DNA of 36,459 nt from Caldimicrobium sp. (GTDB lineage Bacteria; Desulfobacterota; Thermodesulfobacteria; Thermodesulfobacteriales; Thermodesulfobacteriaceae), in the NCBI GenBank assembly GCA_025060015.1, contig JANXDB010000032.1, forward strand, positions 1-36,459. The letters are read 5' to 3'. Made by a program: the position numbers and the translations under genes. The notes below the pieces were generated by a model. It did not search any database and had not been told where the DNA came from. It saw only the letters and a list, made by a program, of their open reading frames with translations. Shown one piece after another: positions 23,195-32,776 of this stretch. The first letter of the stretch is position 1. Each line of letters starts with the position of its first letter.

Positions 23195-24746
23195 TATCCT
23201 GTTCTATTTTGAGCATGAGAATTCTATTTTGAGACTGTCTTCTTAGGACTTCAAGGCCCCTCTCTAACATCTTAATAAGACTTCGTTCATTTGGATCTCT
23301 CTTAACATTCACCTCTTTGGGGTTATAACTAATCACCGAGATTAGCGGTTGTACTTTTTCCTTATACTTCTCATACACTACCTCCTCAATTTTTCTCAAG
23401 ATCTTTCGAGCAACAACCATGGAACCTTGGGACGGTGTCTCGGTGAGTAGCACAAGAAAGTGATTACCATAGGATGATTTGGCAACAATATCTGTCCTTC
23501 GAAGAAGTCTCTGTAATGCTCTGGCGATCTCCTTTAACAGATTATCACCCTCCGAAAGACCAAATTTTTCGATAATCCTCTGAAAACCGCTTATCTCTAC
23601 CCACATCAGACAAAAGGTTCGGTTGTATCTTCTTGCCCGCAAAAGCTCCTCTTTAACCCTTCTCAAAAAGTAACTCTCTCTATAAACCTCTGTTAATTCG
23701 TCAAAGATACTGGCCTCCTGAAGTCTCTGGAATAGACGCTCGTTAATACTTAATAAATCACGCTTCTCGCGTGATATAGCTAAGAGTTTGTTTTCATACT
23801 CCTCTAAAAGTAATCTTAGATTTTTACTCTCTTTTTCTCTGTCTGCTACCAGTCTTTGCAACTCTTCTTCTTTATCTTTTTGCCACTCCCTTATGGTCTT
23901 CAACTTGTACTCATCCAACCCAAAGATCTCCAAGTAGGAGTTGACCATCTTTGGAAAGACCTCGCCAAAAGCCTCTATTTCACTCTCTGAAAGATAATTC
24001 TTGGCTAGTTTCCTAAAATGATCCCATCGAAGCTCTCGAAGGTATCCAAAGAAACTACCACAGGCCTCATCTATCATTCTCAGATATTGAAGATCCTCCT
24101 GTATCTCCTTTGGTATTGAATCCTCTGGATTTTCATGATGATACCTAAGATTGAGAATAAACCTTCTTGATAGGGCATAATTTTCAAAATACTCTGCCAC
24201 AATCTCCTGATGGGTTACACCAAAAAGTTCCCTTTCTGCATTGAGTAAAGACTCTCCCTCGTGTCTTTTCTTTAAAACTTGAAGATACTTTTCTGGCCTG
24301 AGATGGTACATAACAAGTATTCCAAAGTCCATCAAGTAGGCTGCAACTGGAATGTGTTTTGGAAAATTTTCCAAAAGATCAGCTATGAAAAATCCTGCTA
24401 TAAGCTGCGCTAAGGCTCTACTCCAATACTTGGGATAACTGAATTCATTAAAGGTACTTTTCATCAACTTCTTGGCAATAAACCCCAAAACGAGGATCTT
24501 CACCGTGGTATCACCCAAAACCAAAAGAGCCATCCTCAGGTTGGTGACTTGCTCTTCTGCTTTTCTGAAACGAGGAAGGTTGGCGATTTCTATCAAGAAG
24601 TTGTGGATCTCTCTTTCAGTAAATAAGAACTTCTCCCACTCCCTCTCAGACTTATTGAGAAAAGTATGCAATATCCTTAATCCTACTTCGGGAAAGGAGA
24701 GAAGTTCTCCCCCTTCGTTTTTTAACAGTTGATCCAAATACCCCAT
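23184..24746 (-). CDS. HDOD protein with degenerate GGDEF domain
   Basis: A 520-residue cytoplasmic signalling protein. The HDOD domain covers about 10-240 (LLSFPEVGLRIL, AAYLMDFGILVMY, YHHENPEDS). A coiled coil follows (about 285-345). The C-terminal GGDEF-like domain (about 346-510) is eroded: the signature is SYGNHF (425-430) in place of GGDEF, and the metal-binding Asp region reads VEISGF. An RxxD (RRTD, 416-419) remains near the place of the allosteric I-site, so it may bind c-di-GMP without making it. No membrane segment. Divergent from proA. Confidence 0.85.
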   Translation of the reverse strand: MGYLDQLLKNEGGELLSFPEVGLRILHTFLNKSEREWEKFLFTEREIHNFLIEIANLPRFRKAEEQVTNLRMALLVLGDTTVKILVLGFIAKKLMKSTFNEFSYPKYWSRALAQLIAGFFIADLLENFPKHIPVAAYLMDFGILVMYHLRPEKYLQVLKKRHEGESLLNAERELFGVTHQEIVAEYFENYALSRRFILNLRYHHENPEDSIPKEIQEDLQYLRMIDEACGSFFGYLRELRWDHFRKLAKNYLSESEIEAFGEVFPKMVNSYLEIFGLDEYKLKTIREWQKDKEEELQRLVADREKESKNLRLLLEEYENKLLAISREKRDLLSINERLFQRLQEASIFDELTEVYRESYFLRRVKEELLRARRYNRTFCLMWVEISGFQRIIEKFGLSEGDNLLKEIARALQRLLRRTDIVAKSSYGNHFLVLLTETPSQGSMVVARKILRKIEEVVYEKYKEKVQPLISVISYNPKEVNVKRDPNERSLIKMLERGLEVLRRQSQNRILMLKIEQDIEV

Positions 24747-24774
24747 TGGCTAAAGACCTTAGAGGTGCTATAAT
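24746..24774 (+). promoter_or_regulatory. proA operon promoter
   Basis: TTGGCT (24746-24751), a 17-nt spacer and a perfect TATAAT (24769-24774). Predicted start near 24781, leaving a leader of about 50 nt. It begins at the first base of the divergent HDOD gene. Confidence 0.6.
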
Positions 24775-24830
24775 ATTGTAATATTTTAATTTAAATCACC
24801 AACATTTACAACTCTTAGGGGGTGAAAAAA

Positions 24831-26090
24831 ATGGAAGATCTAAAGAGAGTTGTATCAGACATAGCCCAAAGAGCTAAAGTTGCAAGCAATAATCTTTCCA
24901 AAATTGCCACCACTACTAAAAACGAAGCCCTGCTAAGAGTAGCCAAAGAACTTAGAAAAAAAGGCGATTGGATAAAGGAGATCAACTCTAAGGATGTTGA
25001 TAATGCCCTTTTGGCAGGGCACACGAAAGCCTTCATTGATCGTCTAACCATCACAGATAAGGTAATTGAGGCCATGGCAAAGGGGCTTGAGGAGGTAGCA
25101 AACCTCCCCGATCCAGTGGGAGAAATAGTTAAAATGTGGAGGAGGCCAAATGGGCTCCTTGTGGGTAGAATGAGAGTCCCACTGGGAGTCATTGCCATAA
25201 TTTACGAAAGTAGACCTAATGTTACCATAGACTCTGCTGGGCTCTGCTTTAAGAGCGGAAATGCGGTGATCCTCAGAGGAGGAAAAGAGGCCCTGCAATC
25301 TAATTTAGCTCTTGCTGAGATATTCAGAAGTGTTCTTAGGGACATGGATTTGCCTGAAGATGCGGTGCAGATCATACCATCACCGGAGCGTTCTGCCATG
25401 GAGTATATGCTAGAGCTTGAAGAATTTATCGATCTTGTTATTCCTCGCGGGGGAGAGGGACTCATCCGCTTTGTGACAGAAAAGGCAAGAATGCCTGTGA
25501 TCAAACACTACAAGGGGGTATGTCATGTCTACGTGGATGAGGAGGCTCAGCTTGAGAAGGCCTTAACTATCGCCATAAATGCCAAATGCCAGAGACCAGG
25601 AGTTTGCAATGCCATGGAGACCCTTCTCGTCCACAAAAACATTGCAAGTTCTTTTCTTCCACGCTTGGGTGAGGAATTAGAAAAGTACGGTGTGGAAATT
25701 AGAGGCTGTTCCGAGACACTCAAATACATTCCAAAAGCAATTCCTGCTAAACCTGAGGATTACGGATATGAGTTTTTGGATCTGATTCTGGCAATAAAGG
25801 TGGTTAATTCCTTGGAAGAGGCTATGGAGCATATAAGCATTTATGGAAGCAAGCACACTGAAGCTATTGTTACTGAAAACTATACCAAAGCTATGAAGTT
25901 TCTTCAGGAGGTTGATGCAAGCTTAGTTTTGGTTAATGCCTCAACGAGGTTTAACGATGGAGGTGAGCTTGGCCTTGGAGCAGAAATTGGAATTTCAACG
26001 ACCAAAATCCATGCCTACGGACCAATGGGACTAGAAGAACTGACAACCACTAAATTTATAGCCTTTGGAGATGGCCAGATCAGGACCTAA
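24831..26090 (+). CDS. proA: Gamma-glutamyl phosphate reductase
   Basis: A 419-residue NADPH-dependent aldehyde-dehydrogenase-like enzyme, second step of proline synthesis from glutamate. Motifs include PLGVIAIIYESRPNVT, FKSGNAVILRGGKEA and the catalytic Cys in INAKCQRPGVCNA. An AGGGGGTG lies 8 nt before ATG 24831, favoured over the GTG at 24822. It heads the run proA-nadD-mutS-amidase-namZ-DHH. Its partner proB is about 9 kb away behind obgE. Confidence 0.97.
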   Translation: MEDLKRVVSDIAQRAKVASNNLSKIATTTKNEALLRVAKELRKKGDWIKEINSKDVDNALLAGHTKAFIDRLTITDKVIEAMAKGLEEVANLPDPVGEIVKMWRRPNGLLVGRMRVPLGVIAIIYESRPNVTIDSAGLCFKSGNAVILRGGKEALQSNLALAEIFRSVLRDMDLPEDAVQIIPSPERSAMEYMLELEEFIDLVIPRGGEGLIRFVTEKARMPVIKHYKGVCHVYVDEEAQLEKALTIAINAKCQRPGVCNAMETLLVHKNIASSFLPRLGEELEKYGVEIRGCSETLKYIPKAIPAKPEDYGYEFLDLILAIKVVNSLEEAMEHISIYGSKHTEAIVTENYTKAMKFLQEVDASLVLVNASTRFNDGGELGLGAEIGISTTKIHAYGPMGLEELTTTKFIAFGDGQIRT

Positions 26091-26697
26091 AATCGGGATC
26101 TTCGGAGGCACCTTTGATCCTCCACACCTTGGGCATTTAAGAGTAGCAGAGGAGGTTAGAGAATCCTTTCCCTTAGAGGAGATTTGGTTCATCCCTGCTG
26201 GATCTCCTCCCCATAAAGAAAGAGCCTATCTTCCTTTCACAGAGAGACTTCACCTCATTGAGCTTTCCATAAGAGAAAATCCTTACTTTAAAGTCCTTGA
26301 TATTGAAAGGGAAGAAAAACCGTCATACACACTGAAAACCCTAGAGAAACTCTCTAATCTTTATCGTGATAAAGACTTTTATCTTCTTCTTGGATGGGAT
26401 GCCTTTATGGAGATGGAAAGCTGGTGGAATTATCAGGAATTTTTACACTTTGCCAGTCTAATAGTCTTCTCAAGAGGAAAGGGAAACTGGAATGAAGCCT
26501 CTCGTGTGGTGGATGAAAGGGCTAAAAGGATCTGGGGACCTAAAGCCCAGGGGAAGGTGTTCTTTATAGAGGTCTTCCCCATGGAGATATCGAGCACCAC
26601 CATACGAAAACTCCTTCTAGAAGGAAGATCAATAAGGTATCTTGTGCCAGAGGCAGTCTATTTTTATCTAAGGGAAAAAAGGTTGACCTCACCATAG
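26071..26697 (+). CDS. nadD: Nicotinate-nucleotide adenylyltransferase
   Basis: A 208-residue nucleotidyltransferase of NAD synthesis, joining NaMN and ATP. It carries GIFGGTFDPPHLGHL (HxGH motif) and the C-terminal ISSTTIRKLL. ATG 26071 (MARSGPKIG) is preferred over the TTG two codons earlier; it overlaps proA by 20 nt, coupling the two. Normal length. Confidence 0.95.
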   Translation: MARSGPKIGIFGGTFDPPHLGHLRVAEEVRESFPLEEIWFIPAGSPPHKERAYLPFTERLHLIELSIRENPYFKVLDIEREEKPSYTLKTLEKLSNLYRDKDFYLLLGWDAFMEMESWWNYQEFLHFASLIVFSRGKGNWNEASRVVDERAKRIWGPKAQGKVFFIEVFPMEISSTTIRKLLLEGRSIRYLVPEAVYFYLREKRLTSP

Positions 26698-26702
26698 AAC
26701 CA

Positions 26703-29273
26703 ATGATAGCTACACCAAGGAAAGACCTCACTCCTATGTTTCGTCAATATCTTGAAATCAAGAGCAAGTATGCCGATTGTATACTCTTTTTTAGATTGGG
26801 CGATTTCTATGAGATGTTTTTTGAGGATGCTGAGAGAGTTGCTCCTCTTTTAGGTATTGTTCTGACCAAAAGAGAAGCTGGAAAGGACATAACTGCTCCC
26901 ATGTGCGGGGTCCCTGCGGATAAAGGCGACTTTTACGTGCAAAAACTCCTGGAATTAGGATTTAAGGTTGCCATATGTGAACAGGTGGAAGATCCATCCC
27001 TTGCTAAGGGCTTGGTCAAAAGGGAAGTGGTCAAGGTTTACACACCAGGACTTTTTATAGATCCAATATATCTAAATGATAGGGAAAAGAATTACCTAGC
27101 AAGTTTGGTCATAGGCAAAAAAGTAGGGCTTTGCTTTTTAGAACTATCCTGTGAGGAGCTCCTCTTCACTGAAATACCCCTTGAAAAGGCTCTAACAGAG
27201 ATCCTCAAGAGAGAACCAAAAGAGCTTCTTATCGAGAGGGGATCTGAAGAGAGAGAAATAGTGAAGGAGTTAAAACAAAGTCTTCCCAATCTCCATATTA
27301 CACCTTTAGATAGAGAGTTTTTCAGAAGGGCAGTGAAGCACTTTGAGGAGTTGTCTTTTTCAGAAGAGGTGAAAGAAGCCCTTTCCTCAATTATTGAGTA
27401 TCTCAAGATTTACCAACCCCACCTCTCTGAGAAAAATCTTACCCCAAAGTTTTATTATCCCGAAGAGTTCTTATACCTTGATGACAACGCTAAGAGAAAC
27501 TTAGAGCTTATAAAGAATAGTTGGGATGGATCTTCTAAGTACAGCCTTTACTGGGTGCTGGATCAAACTAATACCCCCATGGGCTCAAGGCTTTTGAAAG
27601 AGTGGATACTATACCCTCTAAAGGATGTTCCAGCTATAAGGAAAAGACAAAGGGCTGTGGAGTTCTTCATTGAGAGAAAATCATTAAGAAAGGCCCTACG
27701 ACAGGTTTTATCAAGAATCTCTGATCTGGAACGATTGACAACTCGTGTGAGCTTGGGTCTGATAAACCCCCGTGAACTTGCCATGTTAAGAGTTAATCTC
27801 AAGTTGTTGCCTGAGATTAGAAACCTTCTTTTATCCGAGAGAGATGCCTTAGATTTTCCCTCCCTCCTCGCAGAACTCCTTCAGAGTCTCTCCACCTTTG
27901 AGGAATTGGAAGAGTTACTAAATAGAGGCCTTACTGACAATCCACCTGTGCAGATGAGAGAGGGTGGGATCATAAGAAAAGGCTTCAATGCCATACTTGA
28001 TGATTTGAGAAACCTCAGGGACAATACCATAATCTATTTGGCTAAGCTTGAGCAGGAACTTAAGGATAAGACAGGTATTCCTACCTTAAAGATCGGCTAT
28101 AACCGAGTTTTTGGTTATTATCTTGAGGTGTCAAAGAGTTACTTGAAAATTGTCCCCCCCTATTTTGAGAGAAAACAAACCCTTGCAGGGGGAGAAAGAT
28201 TCACCATCAAAGAACTCAAAGACCTGGAAGACAAGATCCTATCGGCGGAGAGTAAAATTAAGGATATGGAATATCAGCTTTTTTTGGAATTAAGGGAGAG
28301 GGCCTTTGAGGCTGTGCCAAGGCTTAGAGAGACGGCTATGGCTTTAGCCCAGGTGGATGTGTTGTTAGCTTTGGCCGAGGTTGCTGAGGAGAATGCTTAT
28401 GTTAAGCCAGAGATAGTGGAAGATAAAGTCTTGGAAATTGAGGATGGAAGACATCCGGTTTTGGAGAAAATCCAGGGTCGAGAAAATTTTATACCTAATT
28501 CTGTGTTTTTGAGGGAGAAGGAAGTTGAGTTTATTATCCTTACCGGTCCAAACATGGGTGGAAAATCTACCTATCTTAGACAGATTGCCCTGATAGTCCT
28601 CTTAGCTCAGATGGGGAGTTTTGTTCCAGCTAAATCTCTCAGGATGGGCATCTTTGACAGAGTATTCACTCGGATTGGTGCAGGAGATGAGCTGATAAGA
28701 GGAAGAAGCACCTTTATGGTGGAGATGAGTGACTGTGCAAGGATTTTGGAACAGGCAACCCCTAAGTCCCTTGTGCTCCTCGATGAAGTGGGAAGGGGCA
28801 CCAGCACCTTTGATGGTCTCTCTCTTGCCTGGGCTATCGCCGAGTATCTACACAAAAGAGGTGTCTTTACTCTCCTTGCCACCCATTACTTTGAACTTAC
28901 TGATCTGGCTAACCTCTATCCGACTATCAGAAACTTACATGTTGAGGTTCGGGAATGGCAAGATCAGGTTATCTTCCTTTACAGAGTCCTTCCAGGCTTT
29001 GCCAATCAATCCTATGGTATAGAGGTGGCAAAGTTAGCCAAAATCCCTGAAGAGGTGCTAAATCGGGCAAAGGAAATTTTGAGTGACCTAGAGAAGAGAA
29101 GACCAAAGCCTTCTCGAAAACAACTGCCCCTCTTTCAAGGAGATGACAAATCATTTATCCTTGATAGAATTAAGAGGATAAATCCAGATACCTTAACCCC
29201 CATAGAGGCCCTAAAGCTTTTGTACGAGTTAAAGCAAAGCATAGATCGGCAGGACAAAGGATATTCAAAATGA
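26703..29273 (+). CDS. mutS: DNA mismatch repair protein MutS
   Basis: An 856-residue mismatch-recognition ATPase. It has the N-terminal LFFRLGDFYEMFFEDA mismatch-binding segment with Phe-x-Glu, then connector, core and clamp domains. The ATPase has Walker A GPNMGGKST (about residue 615) and Walker B VLLDEVGRGTSTFDG, followed by the signature THYFEL. Usual length for MutS1. mutL is not in the window. It overlaps the amidase gene by ATGA. Confidence 0.98.
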   Translation: MIATPRKDLTPMFRQYLEIKSKYADCILFFRLGDFYEMFFEDAERVAPLLGIVLTKREAGKDITAPMCGVPADKGDFYVQKLLELGFKVAICEQVEDPSLAKGLVKREVVKVYTPGLFIDPIYLNDREKNYLASLVIGKKVGLCFLELSCEELLFTEIPLEKALTEILKREPKELLIERGSEEREIVKELKQSLPNLHITPLDREFFRRAVKHFEELSFSEEVKEALSSIIEYLKIYQPHLSEKNLTPKFYYPEEFLYLDDNAKRNLELIKNSWDGSSKYSLYWVLDQTNTPMGSRLLKEWILYPLKDVPAIRKRQRAVEFFIERKSLRKALRQVLSRISDLERLTTRVSLGLINPRELAMLRVNLKLLPEIRNLLLSERDALDFPSLLAELLQSLSTFEELEELLNRGLTDNPPVQMREGGIIRKGFNAILDDLRNLRDNTIIYLAKLEQELKDKTGIPTLKIGYNRVFGYYLEVSKSYLKIVPPYFERKQTLAGGERFTIKELKDLEDKILSAESKIKDMEYQLFLELRERAFEAVPRLRETAMALAQVDVLLALAEVAEENAYVKPEIVEDKVLEIEDGRHPVLEKIQGRENFIPNSVFLREKEVEFIILTGPNMGGKSTYLRQIALIVLLAQMGSFVPAKSLRMGIFDRVFTRIGAGDELIRGRSTFMVEMSDCARILEQATPKSLVLLDEVGRGTSTFDGLSLAWAIAEYLHKRGVFTLLATHYFELTDLANLYPTIRNLHVEVREWQDQVIFLYRVLPGFANQSYGIEVAKLAKIPEEVLNRAKEILSDLEKRRPKPSRKQLPLFQGDDKSFILDRIKRINPDTLTPIEALKLLYELKQSIDRQDKGYSK

Positions 29274-31516
29274 ATCTTTTAAAAATCATCCTACTAATCA
29301 CCTTTATTCATATTTCTGTAACTTTGCTTCCTGCAGAGGAGATTCAGCACATTGTCAAAAAAGGTGAAACCCTCAAAACCATCGCTGAAAAGTACGGTGT
29401 TACCGAGAGGGACATACAAAGTTGGAATAATTTAAAGAAAACTAAATTAAAGGTAGGGCAAAGGCTGATAATAAAAAAAGCATCTGAGGATAGCCCAAAG
29501 GATAAAGTTCACATTGTAAAGAAGGGTGAAAATCTTAAAGGGATTGCCCAGAGATACGGAGTGACCCCTGAAGAAATCGTATCTTGGAATAATCTAAGAG
29601 GACAAAAGGTTTCTCCTGGACAGAAACTGGTTATAAAGGTTAAAGCAGAAAAGCCTAAAAAAGAGAGGGAACAGAAAAGAGAAAAGGAAATAATCTACAG
29701 GGTAAAGACAGGAGAGACCCTTTCTCAGATTGCCATGCTTTTCAATGTTACCGAAGAGAGTATAATGGAGGCAAACAATCTCAAAGGCAAGGAACTTCGC
29801 TCTGGCCAGAAACTCCTAATAAGAGTATCCTCTAAAGAAGAGAAAAGAGAGCAGGATAAAGCCTCAGAGGCCAAGTCGACAAATGCTAAAGTAGCCGACA
29901 CCGTCTCTGAACTTTATCACCAGATTCAGAAAAAGGAAGAAAAATTAAAGAACCTCAATCCCACAAGGCAGGACTATCTTACTCTCATAGGGGAATACCG
30001 AAGAATCTACCTTATGTATCCAGGATCAGAAGTTGCGCCCCTTGCTCTATTTAAGACAGGTGAGCTCTATCAGGAAATTTACTTTCGCTCTTTAAAAAGA
30101 ACTGATTTACAGGAGGCAGGAAAACGCTTTGAACTCTTCCTTAAGAACTATCCTCAACATCCAAAGGCAGAAAACGCTTATCACCGCTTGCTTAGTATTT
30201 ACACAGAGTTGAAGGATGAGGAGAAATTAAAGGCCATTCAAAAGGAGTGGGGAGAGAAATTCCCCAAACCAAAAAGCGCATCAAAGAGAGAGGCTACACC
30301 AACTGTTAAAGAGAGAGATGATAAGTTTGTTATGGCAGATCTAAAAAGGGTTCTTCGCATAGAACCGGTCACAGGAACGGATTACACCAGAGTAATTGTA
30401 GATGTTTCAGGAAACTTTGAATATCAGGCCAATATTCTTCCTGCAGGAAAAGAAAATCCTGCAAGGCTTTACATTGATATATACCCTGCGGTATTAGACG
30501 ACAAATTACAGAGATCTTTTGATCTACAGGACTTGCATTTAGAGAGAGTTAGGGTTGGGCAGTTTGACAGACAAACAGTAAGGGTGGTTCTTGATTTCAA
30601 GAGTCTTACGGATTACAAAATTTTTAAGATAAAGGAGCCCTATCAGCTTATTGTAGATCTCCTCGGGAAAGAAAAAAAGAAAGAGACTAAGATTGCAAAA
30701 ACCTCACCGTCTAAAAGTGAGAGATTGAGAGGACAAACCGCTACAGCCACGGAGACCAGGGAAACCGCTGGTAAAAAGGAGGAGTACTTAAATCTTGCCC
30801 GGCAGTTTGGCTTAGGGGTTAAGAGAGTGGTTATAGATCCGGGACACGGAGGTGAGGATCCTGGTGCTCTTGGGCCAAACGGTCTTAAGGAAAAGGATGT
30901 GGTCTTAAAGATAGCCAAGAGTTTAGCAAAAAAATTGGAGGATCGTCTGGGTTTGGAGGTAGTTTTAACAAGGTCGACTGATGTCTTTATTCCGCTTGCA
31001 AAGAGGCCAGCTCTTGCTAATTCCAATAAAGCAGATCTCTTTATCTCCCTTCATTTGAATGCTGCACCCGATCCACAGGCCCGTGGGATAGAAACTTATT
31101 ATCTTAACTTTACCACTGATCCTGAGGCCATGAGAGTTGCCGCTCTGGAAAACAGAGTTAATGACAAAGGGCTAGCAGATTTACAAGATCTGGTAAAGGC
31201 CATTCTTGCAAACACCAAGTTAAAGGAATCAAGAGACCTTGCTGAAAAGGTTCAAAGAGAATTGGTGAGAAGCCTTTCACGCCATTATCCTGATATAGAA
31301 GATAGGGGCGTAAAGTATGCCCCTTTTCTAGTTCTGGTTGGAACAAGGATGCCTGCCATTCTAGTTGAGGCAAGTTTTATCTCCAATCCTACCTGTGCAG
31401 AGAGACTCACAAAAGAAGATTATCTTGAAAAGATCTCCGAAGGTCTCTTCAAGGGGGTAGAGTCCTACATTCAAAGTTTAAAGCTAACTGAGGTTCGTCC
31501 TCTTGAAAAACGATAG
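29270..31516 (+). CDS. N-acetylmuramoyl-L-alanine amidase with three LysM and AMIN domains
   Basis: A 748-residue exported wall hydrolase. Signal peptide 1-23 (MNLLKIILLITFIHISVTLL). Three LysM repeats (about 25-70, 78-125, 142-190; each with KKGETL/KTGETL-like starts) bind glycan. A TPR-like helical part follows (about 205-325), then an AMIN targeting domain (about 355-465, RVIVDVSG, LYIDIYP). The Amidase_3 catalytic domain (about 520-740) has VVIDPGHGGEDPGA, FISLHLNA and ILVEASFISNP zinc and catalytic residues. It cleaves the MurNAc-Ala bond, as in daughter-cell separation. Translation is coupled to mutS and namZ. Confidence 0.95.
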   Translation: MNLLKIILLITFIHISVTLLPAEEIQHIVKKGETLKTIAEKYGVTERDIQSWNNLKKTKLKVGQRLIIKKASEDSPKDKVHIVKKGENLKGIAQRYGVTPEEIVSWNNLRGQKVSPGQKLVIKVKAEKPKKEREQKREKEIIYRVKTGETLSQIAMLFNVTEESIMEANNLKGKELRSGQKLLIRVSSKEEKREQDKASEAKSTNAKVADTVSELYHQIQKKEEKLKNLNPTRQDYLTLIGEYRRIYLMYPGSEVAPLALFKTGELYQEIYFRSLKRTDLQEAGKRFELFLKNYPQHPKAENAYHRLLSIYTELKDEEKLKAIQKEWGEKFPKPKSASKREATPTVKERDDKFVMADLKRVLRIEPVTGTDYTRVIVDVSGNFEYQANILPAGKENPARLYIDIYPAVLDDKLQRSFDLQDLHLERVRVGQFDRQTVRVVLDFKSLTDYKIFKIKEPYQLIVDLLGKEKKKETKIAKTSPSKSERLRGQTATATETRETAGKKEEYLNLARQFGLGVKRVVIDPGHGGEDPGALGPNGLKEKDVVLKIAKSLAKKLEDRLGLEVVLTRSTDVFIPLAKRPALANSNKADLFISLHLNAAPDPQARGIETYYLNFTTDPEAMRVAALENRVNDKGLADLQDLVKAILANTKLKESRDLAEKVQRELVRSLSRHYPDIEDRGVKYAPFLVLVGTRMPAILVEASFISNPTCAERLTKEDYLEKISEGLFKGVESYIQSLKLTEVRPLEKR

Positions 31517-32744
31517 ATTTCTCTTGGGTGTAGAGCTTTTTTTTGAAAAGGGCATCTACCAGAGATACAAGAACGCTAAAATTTCACTTCTTACTCACCA
31601 GGCAGCAACAGACCATAGATTGAGACTGACCTACGAGCTTTTTCATCAGTTTTTTGGTGAAAAGATAGTCCTCTTATTCTCTCCCCAACATGGTCTTTTT
31701 TCTGAGAAGCAGGCTAACATGATAGCCTCGCCTGACGAGAAAGAACCTCTCTTCAATTTAACGGTAAAAAGTTTATACGGCCCCAGGCTAAAACCAGATC
31801 CGGAGGATCTTAAAAAATCTGAAGTCCTCTTCGTAGATCTAGTTGATGTCGGTTGCAGGGTTTATACCTATATCTGGACCTTATTTATGACCATGGAAGT
31901 CTGTAATGCCTTAGGTAAGGAAATGGTTATTCTTGACCGGCCCAATCCCTTGGGTAATACCGTTGAAGGACCTGTTCTTGAAAAGGAATATATCAGTTTT
32001 GTGGGATTAGATACCCTTCCCATGAGGCATGGACTAACCATCGGGGAGATGGCAAAGCTATTTCAAAAGAGACACTTTCCAAACCTCGATTTAAAGGTGA
32101 TACCCATGAGTAAATATTCACCATCAAAACTTTTTCCCCATTTGCAAAGACCATGGATACAGCCATCACCGAATTTACCCACCTTTGACAGCGCCTATGC
32201 CTATTCAGGGATGGTTCTTCTTGAAGGAACTAATCTATCCGAAGGGAGAGGGACCACGCAACCATTCCTGACCTTTGGAGCCCCCTTTCTCAAACTGAAG
32301 GATCTCCATAACCAACTTTATGAAATTTTCCCCGAGGAAGAGTGGGGCATTTACTTCAAACCACAGGCCTTCGAGCCTACCTTTGATAAGTGGCAAGGCA
32401 CAAGATGTTTTGGCATACAGATACATATCATGAACTATCACAGGTTTTCCCCGGTAAAATTTACTCTGAAATTGTTAAAATTCATAAAGGAAACCCATGA
32501 GGATTTCCAATTACTGCCTCCCCCCTATGAATTCGAAAGGCTCAGAAAACCCATGGAAATACTGCTGGGAAACAGGGAAATACTAAATTGGCTCAAAGGA
32601 GATAAGACAGACCAACTAGAGTTCTTATTGAAAAAATCTATCAATGAATATCTGGTGGAGACTTCCTCTGTAAGACTATATAATGATGATGAAGCTTATG
32701 AAACCCATAAAAGACTCTGCTCCTCATCCCTTGTCTTGTCCTGA
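31503..32744 (+). CDS. namZ: NamZ/DUF1343 family exo-beta-N-acetylmuramidase
   Basis: A 413-residue protein of the DUF1343 (GH171) family. Motifs are LLTHQAA, VLLFSPQHGLFSEKQA, VLFVDLVDVGCRVYTYIWTL, ILDRPNPLG and LPMRHGLTIGEM. NamZ removes MurNAc from the non-reducing end of peptidoglycan fragments. It follows the amidase, overlapping it by 14 nt, which fits a wall-turnover pair. The start is TTG (TTGAAAAACGAT) with no ATG nearby and no signal peptide, so the enzyme is probably cytoplasmic and acts on recycled fragments. Confidence 0.88.
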   Translation: MKNDRFLLGVELFFEKGIYQRYKNAKISLLTHQAATDHRLRLTYELFHQFFGEKIVLLFSPQHGLFSEKQANMIASPDEKEPLFNLTVKSLYGPRLKPDPEDLKKSEVLFVDLVDVGCRVYTYIWTLFMTMEVCNALGKEMVILDRPNPLGNTVEGPVLEKEYISFVGLDTLPMRHGLTIGEMAKLFQKRHFPNLDLKVIPMSKYSPSKLFPHLQRPWIQPSPNLPTFDSAYAYSGMVLLEGTNLSEGRGTTQPFLTFGAPFLKLKDLHNQLYEIFPEEEWGIYFKPQAFEPTFDKWQGTRCFGIQIHIMNYHRFSPVKFTLKLLKFIKETHEDFQLLPPPYEFERLRKPMEILLGNREILNWLKGDKTDQLEFLLKKSINEYLVETSSVRLYNDDEAYETHKRLCSSSLVLS

Positions 32745-32776
32745 TTTTGGCTTTATACTTCGGAGATAGGCTCTAT

